A stretch of DNA of 5,963 nt from a bacterium. Its GTDB lineage: Bacteria > Elusimicrobiota > Elusimicrobia > UBA1565 > UBA9628. The stretch lies in contig JAJYFI010000048.1 in assembly GCA_021790955.1 (NCBI GenBank), positions 1-5,963 of the forward strand, in the 5' to 3' direction. Positions 1 to 5,732 of the stretch are shown piece after piece. Each line of letters opens with the position of its first letter. Position 1 is the stretch's first letter. Position numbers and translations under genes: made by a program. The notes below the pieces were generated by a model that worked only from the letters and a program-made list of their open reading frames with translations, was not told the origin of the DNA and did not search any database.

Positions 1-255
1 ATCATCCCGCAGCGTCCGCTCCGCGCCGGCGAGGGACGCGGAATCCCCCATGCGGAAGACCGTCAGCATGGCCTGGGCGCCAAGGATCTTCTTTTGGATG
101 TCCGCCTGGAAGCCGTTCATGACGGAGAGCGTCGTGATGAGCGCCGCGACGCCGACGGAGACGCCGGCGATGCCTATGGCGGTTGTTAGGACGGCAAAAA
201 GACCCTTGCGCTTGGCCTTGAGGTAGCGCCAGGCCATGAACAGCTCAAGGGGCAT
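1..255 (-). CDS. lolC: LolC/LolE-family ABC permease, N-terminal part (cut by left edge)
   Basis: First 85 codons of a lipoprotein-releasing-system permease (FtsX/MacB superfamily). In diderms, LolC/E with the ATPase LolD extracts lipoproteins from the inner membrane and passes them to a carrier. Seen: it starts MPLELFMAWRYLKAKRKG, a short cytoplasmic segment with a basic cluster. A first membrane helix follows at about residues 19-43, then the family hallmark LSVMNGFQ near residues 43-50 and the start of the periplasmic domain (DIQKKILGAQAMLTV). The ATG at 255 lies inside the end of lysS (11-nt overlap, different frame) and has no Shine-Dalgarno sequence, so coupled translation is likely. 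ATG 237 (MAWRYL) is an alternative start, but family members usually carry a few residues before this point. A lysS-lol permease-lolD order is known from deltaproteobacteria. LolC versus LolE cannot be separated from this fragment. Confidence 0.88.
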   Translation of the reverse strand, partial: MPLELFMAWRYLKAKRKGLFAVLTTAIGIAGVSVGVAALITTLSVMNGFQADIQKKILGAQAMLTVFRMGDSASLAGAERTLRDD

Positions 256-1825
256 TGGGTTCCGATTTGAGAATGGGAAAAAGGATGACGTCTCGAATCG
301 AGGAGCGCCCGGCAAGAAGCATGACGAGCCTGTCGATGCCGATGCCGATGCCGCCCGTCGGCGGCATGCCGCATTCCAAAGCTTCGACGAAGTCCTCGTC
401 AAGGAGCTCCGCTTCCTCCTCGTGCTCCTCGGTGCGCCGGCGGGCCTGTTCGGAGAAGCGTTCGCGCTGGTCGAGGGGATCGTTGAGCTCGGAGTAGGCG
501 TTGGCGATCTCTTGGGAGAAGGCGAAGGACTCGAAGCGCTCGACGATGGTCCCGCTTGCCGGCTTGAGCTTGGCGAGCGGGGTGATGGCGGCCGGATGGT
601 CGAAGAGGAGCACGGGCTTCGCCTCGCGCTCCAGCTCGGGGAGAATCTTGGCGTCCATGATGCGCTCAAAAATTTTAGCGTTGGGGGCGCCCTCGAGGGA
701 GCCCAGCCCCGCGCGCTCGCCCACGCGGCGCAAGGCGGCGGCGTTGAAGCGCAGCCCTTCGAGGACCGCATCGAGGGGCTCTCCCAGTATTTTCTGCCAG
801 AGCTCGGGGAGTCGAACGCGAGGGAAGGGGGGGCGCAAATCCACCGTCCGTTCGTTTTCGGTGACCTCGCTGATGCCCAGGGCTTGCGCGCAGTTGCCGA
901 CGATCCGTTCGAAAAGCTCTGCCATCCCGTTGTAGTCGGTGTAGGCTTGGTAGGCTTCGAGCATCGTGAACTCGGGGTTGTGCTTCGTATCGATTCCCTC
1001 GTTGCGGAAAATCCTGCCGATCTCGTAGACCTTTTCGAAGCCTCCGACGATCAGCCTTTTGAGATAAAGCTCCGTCGCGATGCGAAGCACCATGTCGCGC
1101 TTGAGAGCGTGGTGGTGGGTGGCGAACGGGCGGGCCGACGCGCCCCCGGCCTGCGGAAGGAGGATGGGGGTCTCGACCTCAAGAAAGCCCGCCGCGTCGA
1201 GGGTCGCCCGCACTGTTTTGACGATGATCGAGCGCTTTTCGAAATCGGCGCGCACGTCGCGGTTGGAGACGAGATCGAGGTGTCGGAAACGATAGCGCGT
1301 TTCGACGTCCTTAAGGCCGTGCCACTTTTCCGGAAGGGGCCGCAAAGACTTGGAAAGCAGCGACAAGCCGGACACGGCGATCGTCGGCTCCCCCGTCCGC
1401 GTTTTAAAGACGTCGCCCGAAACGGCAACGAAGTCCCCCAGGTCGATCCCTTTTTTAAGAAGGGCGAAGGATTCCGGCGGCATGGCATCCCTTTTGAAAT
1501 AGGCTTGGCAGCGCGCCGAGCCGTCCTCCAAGTGGGCGAAAGCGGAGCCGCCCATGTCGCGAAGGGCGACAATGCGTCCGGCAGTTTCAACGGCGGCGGA
1601 GGCGTGTTCGCCCGGCTTGAGCGGAGAGGCCATATCGAGCGCTTGGAGCAGCGTATGGGTGCGCCGACAGCGAGCCGGGTAGGGATCGAGGCCTTCCGAG
1701 CGCAATTGCCGCAGTTTGGCCTTCTTGCCCGCCAGGATCTCCTCGATCGTGCGCGAGGGCTGGGCCGGCGCTGCTGGGGGCGTATGGCGCGAAGGAGGCG
1801 CGCCCTCGGGGGTGGGGCGGCTCAG
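245..1825 (-). CDS. lysS: Lysyl-tRNA synthetase, class II
   Basis: Charges tRNA-Lys with lysine in the cytoplasm (ATP + lysine to lysyl-adenylate, then transfer). With the start at 1825 the protein is 526 residues. Seen: a Pro/Ala-rich N-terminal stretch (1-25), the conserved helix EEILAGKKAKLRQLRSEGLDPYP (28-50), and an OB-fold anticodon-binding domain (about 80-160). The class II catalytic core has motif 1 at FLEVETP (214-220), motif 2 at FRNEGIDTKHNPEFTMLEAY (273-292, Arg274 and Glu276), QEIANAYSELNDP (438-450), and motif 3 GIGIDRL with Arg499 close to the C-terminus. The match to Thermus/E. coli-type LysS is end to end. Start: the first in-frame ATG/GTG/TTG after the upstream stop is TTG at 1705, which would cut through the conserved helix (between KLRQ and LRSEG). 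CTG at 1825 overlaps the preceding receiver's TGA as CTGA and retains the helix, so I prefer it. It is a rare start codon and is not proven. The 3' end overlaps lolC by 11 nt. Confidence 0.93.
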   Translation of the reverse strand: MSRPTPEGAPPSRHTPPAAPAQPSRTIEEILAGKKAKLRQLRSEGLDPYPARCRRTHTLLQALDMASPLKPGEHASAAVETAGRIVALRDMGGSAFAHLEDGSARCQAYFKRDAMPPESFALLKKGIDLGDFVAVSGDVFKTRTGEPTIAVSGLSLLSKSLRPLPEKWHGLKDVETRYRFRHLDLVSNRDVRADFEKRSIIVKTVRATLDAAGFLEVETPILLPQAGGASARPFATHHHALKRDMVLRIATELYLKRLIVGGFEKVYEIGRIFRNEGIDTKHNPEFTMLEAYQAYTDYNGMAELFERIVGNCAQALGISEVTENERTVDLRPPFPRVRLPELWQKILGEPLDAVLEGLRFNAAALRRVGERAGLGSLEGAPNAKIFERIMDAKILPELEREAKPVLLFDHPAAITPLAKLKPASGTIVERFESFAFSQEIANAYSELNDPLDQRERFSEQARRRTEEHEEEAELLDEDFVEALECGMPPTGGIGIGIDRLVMLLAGRSSIRDVILFPILKSEPNAP

Positions 1826-2217
1826 CGGCTTGTCCCCGCGATGATTCCCGCGATGAGGCTCTTGAGCCTCTTCGGTTCAAAGGGCTTCTGAACGTAGGCC
1901 GCGACGTTGGGCGCCACTTGGAAAAGATCGCGCATTTTCTCGCCCTTGGCCGTCAAAATCAAAACGGGGATGACGCTCGTCTCGGGATGGCTTTGCAGCC
2001 GCGTGTTGAGGGTATGGCCATCCATCACCGGCATCATGATGTCGAGGATGATCAGATCCGGCCGCGGGGCCCCCGGGTCGGGGGGCTCGACGCCCAGGCG
2101 CTCGAGGGCGACTTGGCCGTTGGAGGCCTCCAAAACACTGTATCCTTCCTTTTCCAGCAGGAGCTTGAGGAGGGCGACGATGTCCGGCTCGTCGTCAACG
2201 ACCAGGATCGTCGCCAT
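1822..2217 (-). CDS. Receiver-only response regulator (CheY-like), copy 1
   Basis: Single receiver domain of 131 residues with no output domain. It would accept a phosphate from a histidine kinase and signal by protein contact. Seen: acidic pocket D8/D9 in ILVVDDE, phospho-acceptor D59 in PDLIILDIMMP, the switch threonine T89 in LILTA, and the conserved lysine K111 in VQKPF. All are present, so the domain should be active. An extra loop (PPDPGAPRP, about 45-53) precedes beta-3. The protein is roughly half identical by eye to its upstream neighbour and shares the unusual RDLF and N-x(2)-A blocks, which suggests tandem duplication. Its ATG is one base after the upstream gene's TAA, without a Shine-Dalgarno sequence, so translation probably depends on reinitiation. 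Its stop overlaps the proposed CTG start of lysS. No histidine kinase is present in the window, so the partner and pathway are unknown. Confidence 0.93.
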   Translation of the reverse strand: MATILVVDDEPDIVALLKLLLEKEGYSVLEASNGQVALERLGVEPPDPGAPRPDLIILDIMMPVMDGHTLNTRLQSHPETSVIPVLILTAKGEKMRDLFQVAPNVAAYVQKPFEPKRLKSLIAGIIAGTSR

Positions 2218-2218
2218 G

Positions 2219-2614
2219 TTAGTGCGGCGAGTCGCCCAGCGGCAGGGTTTGCGCGACCGCGTCGCGCAGGGCCTTGGGATTAAAGGGCTTTTCGATGAAT
2301 GCCTTGATGTTGGCGGACATCTTGAAAAGGTCCCGCGTGCCTCCTCGGGCGGTCAGGATGATGAGGGGGATCTGCCGCGTCCTGGAATTCTCGATGAGGC
2401 GCGCCGTCATGGCGTGTCCGTCGAGCACCGGCATCAGGACGTCGGAGATGATGAGGTCCGGCAACGGCTTTTCGGCCGCGGGGTCCACCCCGACCAGCGC
2501 GAGCGCCTCGGCGCCGTTGGCTGCCGTCAGGACCGTGTGGCCGCCAGCCTCCAGGATCGCCCGCATGAGCGTTCGGATATCCTCCTCGTCGTCGACGACC
2601 AGGATTTGAGCCAC
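2219..2614 (-). CDS. Receiver-only response regulator (CheY-like), copy 2
   Basis: Second 131-residue stand-alone receiver domain. Seen: D8/D9 in ILVVDDEED, phospho-acceptor D58 in PDLIISDVLMP, T88 in IILTARG, and K109 in IEKPF. The catalytic set is complete. No DNA-binding, GGDEF or other effector domain follows; the C-terminal tail (LPLGDSPH) is short. The start is GTG at 2614, three bases after the stop of the ankyrin gene; the protein begins exactly at beta-1, as expected for this family. There is no Shine-Dalgarno sequence. Instead a TTGAGA/TAAAAT promoter with 17-nt spacing ends 7 nt before the GTG, so the mRNA may be leaderless. It probably arose with copy 1 by duplication. The cognate kinase is not visible. 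Confidence 0.93.
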   Translation of the reverse strand: MAQILVVDDEEDIRTLMRAILEAGGHTVLTAANGAEALALVGVDPAAEKPLPDLIISDVLMPVLDGHAMTARLIENSRTRQIPLIILTARGGTRDLFKMSANIKAFIEKPFNPKALRDAVAQTLPLGDSPH

Positions 2615-2617
2615 GAA

Positions 2618-3706
2618 TCAGATTTTAACAGGTTCCGGGGTCTTTCTCAAGACGGATAAAATCTGCCCTTTGGGACAGGTATAGTCGCCGTTGCGGCCCT
2701 GGCAGGCGACTCCCTCGGCCGTTTCGTCGCTGAGATCCCTGATTCCGGGATCGGCGCCGCGTTCCATAAGCGAGGCGACCACGTCCAATTGGCCCATCAA
2801 GGAGGCGTTATAGAGAGGCGTCTGGCCATATTGGTTCTTGGCGTTGGGATTGGCGCCGCGGGAGAGGAGGAATTTCACGACGTCCCAATGGCCTAGCTCC
2901 GACGCGGCGTGAAGGGGGGTGTCGCCTTTCTTGTTTTTGACCGTGACGGAGGCGCCTTTTCCGGCCAGATAGCGCACGACGGCCAGGTGCCCGAACTTGG
3001 CCGCCGAATAAAGCGGGGTGTCGCCATCGGCATCCGCGGCGGAGACGTCCGCCCCATGCCGGACAAGGGCCCGGACCACCTGCGGGTCTCCGCCTTGAGC
3101 CGCGGCGTGGAGGGGGGTGACCCCGCGTTTGCTCTTGGCGGCGGCCTTCGCTCCGTGCGCCAGAAGGTAGCGAACGATGTGCAATCGGCTGTTGAAGGCG
3201 GCCCAATGCAGCGGCGTGTAGCCGTCATGATCGGCGGTCGAAGTATCGGCGCCTTGCTGGATCAGGTATTCAACGACCGGAAACCGTCCCTGCTGCGCCG
3301 CCCATTGGAGGGGCGTGTAACCCTCGTTATCCCTGGCGGCGATGTCGGCCCCCGCCTTGAGAAGATGCTTGACCGCGGTCAAATGGCCCAGCGACGCGGC
3401 CCAGTGCAGCGGCGTATAGCCCTCGTTGTTCTGCGCTTGCAAATCGGCGTGTCGTTCGATCAGGTAGTCGAGAAGCGGAATGTTCCCTTTGTTGGCGGCG
3501 AAATGGAGAGGGGCGTTGCCTTGGGAATTTTTGGCGGAGACATCCGCGCCTTGCATGACGAGCTTCTTGACGAGAGGGAGATCTCCCTTTTCCGCGGCTT
3601 CGAGGATCTGCTGGTCAGGGGTGGCCGGCTCGTCTGCGGCGAAAGCCCGGGAGGAGAAGGCGAGGGCCCAGACGGCGATGAAAATGGCCGAGCCTCTCTG
3701 GAACAT
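2618..3706 (-). CDS. Secreted ankyrin-repeat protein
   Basis: A 362-residue exported solenoid, probably a periplasmic or surface protein-binding scaffold; no enzymatic domain is seen. Residues 1-23 form a Sec signal peptide (MFQRG, hydrophobic SAIFIAVWALAF, then AFA before ADEP). Nine ankyrin repeats run from about residue 30 to 326 in an unbroken 33-residue phase, with repeat starts at G63, 96, 129, 162, 195, 228, 261 and 294. Typical units read GYTPLHWAA...GADI.A.DNE. The first unit (DQQILEAAEKGD) is an N-cap type. A C-terminal cap (327-362) holds C335 and C344, which could form a disulfide in the periplasm. The start at ATG 3706 is chosen because it gives a clean signal peptide and follows a TATAAT by 7 nt. 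A TTG at 3781 in the same frame would bury the signal peptide and overlap the divergent gene. Binding partner unknown; adjacency to two receivers suggests but does not show a sensory or stress role. Confidence 0.9.
   Translation of the reverse strand: MFQRGSAIFIAVWALAFSSRAFAADEPATPDQQILEAAEKGDLPLVKKLVMQGADVSAKNSQGNAPLHFAANKGNIPLLDYLIERHADLQAQNNEGYTPLHWAASLGHLTAVKHLLKAGADIAARDNEGYTPLQWAAQQGRFPVVEYLIQQGADTSTADHDGYTPLHWAAFNSRLHIVRYLLAHGAKAAAKSKRGVTPLHAAAQGGDPQVVRALVRHGADVSAADADGDTPLYSAAKFGHLAVVRYLAGKGASVTVKNKKGDTPLHAASELGHWDVVKFLLSRGANPNAKNQYGQTPLYNASLMGQLDVVASLMERGADPGIRDLSDETAEGVACQGRNGDYTCPKGQILSVLRKTPEPVKI
2622..2650 (-). promoter_or_regulatory. Sigma-70-type promoter for the second receiver gene
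   Basis: On the minus strand: TTGAGA (5 of 6 to TTGACA) at 2650-2645, a 17-nt spacer, and TAAAAT (5 of 6 to TATAAT) at 2627-2622. Position +1 would fall about at 2615, one base before the GTG start. It overlaps the last codons of the ankyrin gene, so it would be an internal operon promoter producing a leaderless receiver-receiver-lysS-lolC message. Called from sequence only. Confidence 0.6.
2729..3619 (-). repeat. Nine tandem 99-bp coding repeats (ankyrin units)
   Basis: The central part of the ankyrin gene is nine in-phase 99-bp units with no insertion or deletion between them. Nucleotide similarity is strongest around the codons for GYTPLHWAA (near 3195-3230, 3300-3330 and 3400-3430), and elsewhere the units have diverged. 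The regular period reflects the protein fold rather than an array or mobile repeat. Confidence 0.85.
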
Positions 3707-3713
3707 GGCGCTG

Positions 3714-3742
3714 ATTATACTTTGATACGATGGGCGCGACAA
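3714..3742 (-). promoter_or_regulatory. Sigma-70-type promoter for the ankyrin gene
   Basis: On the minus strand: TTGTCG (4 of 6) at 3742-3737, a 17-nt spacer, and a perfect TATAAT at 3719-3714. The ATG at 3706 is 7 nt beyond the -10, leaving no room for a Shine-Dalgarno leader, so initiation probably yields leaderless mRNA. The -35 lies inside the start of the divergent lipoprotein gene. Confidence 0.65.
3716..3721 (+). promoter_or_regulatory. -10 element for the lipoprotein gene, overlapping the divergent -10
   Basis: TATACT (5 of 6 to TATAAT) ends 8 nt before the ATG at 3730. It shares bases 3716-3719 with the opposite-strand TATAAT. No convincing -35 is seen at 16-18 nt upstream. If used, +1 is near 3728 and the message is nearly leaderless. 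Confidence 0.4.
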
Positions 3743-4902
3743 TGAGGAAGGACGTGAAGAGACTTCGCTTCCGGGCGACAATCCTTGCGGCGGCCGCCTT
3801 CTCCTCCTGCACGAACGTCTACGTCGTCAGGCCGTTTGCGCCAGTCCCGTCGGTCTCGGGGGCGCCCAAGACCGCTCAGACCGTCCATCTGATCATCGCG
3901 AGGGAGGCTGGGGCTCGGGAGGTGGCGATCGGCGCCGGGTTTTTCAGCAAGAACTGGATTCGCGCCTCTGACGCTTTTCGGAACTCCTTGCAAGCGGAGT
4001 TTTCCGCCTACTTCTCTTCAACGGCCGTCGTCCCGTCGGCGCGCGGGCTTGGCCAAGAGGAGCTCGCGGTCTACCCGGCGGCGTGGCTCGAATGGAAGGG
4101 CGTCTTTTTCCCATCGGGCACCCTGGTGCTGGAGCTCCGGCTCAAGAACTTCAAGCCCGGCCGGGAGATCGTGCTGATCTCGAGCGCGGCCTACCGGCCG
4201 TCGGGCTCGTGGTTCGTGCCGTTGTTCATCCCTTTCTGCGACCCGCTGATTCCCTCCTGCAACTTGTATGAACGCCGGATGACTCAAGTCAGCGGCCGAG
4301 CCCTGGAGGCGGCCCTCGGCCGGGCCATGGCGACCACGGCCCCGGCGGTGGCGATGATCGCCGAATGGCGCTCGGCCTATGACGCGATATCCCGCCTGAG
4401 GCGTGAAGGCTTCTCCCGAGAGGCCCTCTCCAGGGCGGAGGCGGCGATCGCGCGCTTCGGTTTCGATTCCGACCTTGGGATGGCGGCCGCCCTCGCCGCG
4501 CGAGATTCGCGCCGATTCTCGCTGGCGGCCGCCCTCCAAGCCCGGGCCTTGAAGCTCGCGCGGCTTGTGGAGAAGTCCAAGCCGCTGCCCGTCCAGACCG
4601 CCTTCGGCTTCGCGGGCGCGCCGAATATCGGCTACCTGGAGGATTCAAGAGAGGAGAGAGTCCTCGCGGTCACGGGACTCCTGCGCCTTCGCGGCGTCCG
4701 CGTCGATCCCGCCTGGTGCCTGAAGGATCGATGCTGGGCCGCGCGGGTGTCCCAGGTGAGGCCGTTGAGCCCGGCGTGGCTCCTTGGTCTTGAGCCGGAC
4801 GAGAAGCTCTTGGGCGGCATGGAACGCCATGCGCCCGATTTCGCGCTTCGTTTTTTCTTCGCCGCCTATCCGGGAGAGATCGTCCCCGTCGTGGCGCTGT
4901 AG
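3730..4902 (+). CDS. Putative outer-membrane lipoprotein with C-terminal PDZ-like segment
   Basis: 390 residues; I do not recognise the family. Seen: a basic N-terminus (MRKDVKRLRFR), a short hydrophobic stretch and a lipobox-like AFSSC with Cys27 as the likely lipidated residue. The next residue is Thr, not Asp, which in proteobacterial Lol logic favours the outer membrane. Residues 45-160 look like an alpha/beta domain (VHLIIARE...AFRNSLQAEF...LVLELRLKNFKPGREIVL). Residues 205-282 are Ala-rich amphipathic helices resembling TPR-type pairs. Residues 318-390 resemble a PDZ domain (LRGVRVDP, ARVSQVRPLSPAWLLGLEPDEKLL, ending PGEIVPVVAL) without an attached protease. Cysteine pairs C170/C177 and C330/C335 could form disulfides. 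ATG 3730 fits the -10 spacing; ATG 3742 is an equally good protein start. The ABC exporter genes follow after 37 nt. It might serve as an accessory to that exporter, but nothing proves it. Confidence 0.75.
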   Translation: MGATMRKDVKRLRFRATILAAAAFSSCTNVYVVRPFAPVPSVSGAPKTAQTVHLIIAREAGAREVAIGAGFFSKNWIRASDAFRNSLQAEFSAYFSSTAVVPSARGLGQEELAVYPAAWLEWKGVFFPSGTLVLELRLKNFKPGREIVLISSAAYRPSGSWFVPLFIPFCDPLIPSCNLYERRMTQVSGRALEAALGRAMATTAPAVAMIAEWRSAYDAISRLRREGFSREALSRAEAAIARFGFDSDLGMAAALAARDSRRFSLAAALQARALKLARLVEKSKPLPVQTAFGFAGAPNIGYLEDSREERVLAVTGLLRLRGVRVDPAWCLKDRCWAARVSQVRPLSPAWLLGLEPDEKLLGGMERHAPDFALRFFFAAYPGEIVPVVAL

Positions 4903-4927
4903 TTCGTCGCCTCGGGACGATGTTTCC

Positions 4928-4933
4928 TACAAT
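4928..4933 (+). promoter_or_regulatory. -10 element for the ABC ATPase gene
   Basis: TACAAT (5 of 6 to TATAAT) ends 6 nt before the ATG at 4940, so +1 would coincide with the A of the start codon (leaderless). The -35 is poor: TTCGTC at 4903-4908 with a long 19-nt spacing. The sequence from this -10 to the ATG nearly copies that of the ankyrin promoter (both end AGCGCCATG). Confidence 0.45.
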
Positions 4934-4939
4934 AGCGCC

Positions 4940-5725
4940 ATGATTGAGGTGCGGGAGCTGGTCAAAGAATACGGGCCGTTCCGCGCGGTCGACCGAATCT
5001 CCTTTTCCGTTCCCCGCGGGCGGATTTTCGGCCTTCTCGGCCCCAATGGAGCCGGCAAGACGACGACGATCAAAATGCTCACGACCGCCCTTAAGCCCAG
5101 CTCCGGCCACATCTCGATCGACGGGCACGACCCCCGGCGCGAGCCCGACGAGGTGCGGCGCTCCTTTGGCATCGTTTTTCAGGATCCCAGCCTCGACGAG
5201 GACTTGACGGCCCTCGAGAACATGGAGTTCCACGGCGTCCTCTATGGCGTGCGCTCTCCCGAGCGCCGGGAGAGGATCGAGAAGCTTTTGCGCTTCGTAG
5301 GCCTTTGGGAGAGGCGCAAGGCCTACGTCAAGCAGTATTCGGGGGGGATGAAACGGCGGCTCGAGATCGCGCGGGCTCTTCTCCACGAGCCCAAGATCCT
5401 TTTTCTCGACGAGCCGACGCTGGGGCTCGATCCGCAAACGCGCAATCATATCTGGAGCTACGTGGGCAGCCAAAGCAGGGAGAAGGGGCTGACCGTGCTC
5501 TTTACGACCCATTACATGGATGAAGCGGATAAAATCGCCGACGATCTGGCCGTGATCGACCACGGACGCGTCGTCGCCGAGGGGGCGCCGGGAATCATCA
5601 AGGAGAGGGCGGGAAAATCTTCCCTTGAAGAGGCCTTCATCTCCCTGACGGGCCACTCGATCCGGGACGAGGAGGGCACGAGTGTCGACCAAATGAGGCT
5701 TGGACGTCGCCTTTGGAGACGCTGA
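4940..5725 (+). CDS. ABC transporter ATP-binding protein, DrrA type
   Basis: 261-residue nucleotide-binding subunit of an ABC-2 exporter. ATP hydrolysis would drive export of a small molecule, lipid or glycan through the permease encoded next. Seen: Walker A GPNGAGKTT (34-42), Q-loop Q81 (IVFQDPSLDEDLT), signature YSGGMKRR (133-140), Walker B ILFLDEPT with D157 and E158, D-loop LGLDPQ, and switch His191 (TTHYMDEAD). The tail LEEAFISLTGHSIRDEE is typical of the DrrA/daunorubicin-resistance-like group, though that label says little about substrate. All catalytic residues are intact and the length is normal. The reading frame is open upstream to 4784, but that part overlaps the lipoprotein gene and has no family similarity. 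ATG 4940 begins the canonical MIEVRELVKEYG and is preceded by TACAAT, not a Shine-Dalgarno sequence. The permease start follows after 7 nt. Confidence 0.95.
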   Translation: MIEVRELVKEYGPFRAVDRISFSVPRGRIFGLLGPNGAGKTTTIKMLTTALKPSSGHISIDGHDPRREPDEVRRSFGIVFQDPSLDEDLTALENMEFHGVLYGVRSPERRERIEKLLRFVGLWERRKAYVKQYSGGMKRRLEIARALLHEPKILFLDEPTLGLDPQTRNHIWSYVGSQSREKGLTVLFTTHYMDEADKIADDLAVIDHGRVVAEGAPGIIKERAGKSSLEEAFISLTGHSIRDEEGTSVDQMRLGRRLWRR

Positions 5726-5732
5726 GGCTCCG

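Noticed and set aside
236..1891. 551-codon open frame on the plus strand opposite lysS
   Set aside because: It is antisense to a gene with full LysS motifs. Its translation is low-complexity Arg/Gly/Glu-rich with no recognisable domain, as expected from the complementary frame of a GC-rich gene.
2729..3619. Regular 99-bp periodicity considered as a possible repeat array
   Set aside because: The units are continuous coding sequence for ankyrin repeats. There are no short identical direct repeats separated by unique spacers.
2909..3745. 278-codon plus-strand open frame opposite the ankyrin gene
   Set aside because: Its regular GG/VA pattern is simply the complement of the 99-bp ankyrin units, and it has no start signal.
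3707..3781. Upstream TTG start (3781) extending the ankyrin protein by 25 residues
   Set aside because: The extension puts Ser-rich sequence ahead of a clean signal peptide, overlaps the divergent lipoprotein gene and spans the TATAAT element.
4784..4939. 52-residue upstream extension of the ABC ATPase
   Set aside because: It lies inside the lipoprotein gene in another frame. ATG 4940 gives the canonical family N-terminus.
4903..4939. Possible terminator between the lipoprotein and ATPase genes
   Set aside because: The 37-nt gap has no convincing GC-rich hairpin followed by a T run. The only signal I see is the TACAAT hexamer.
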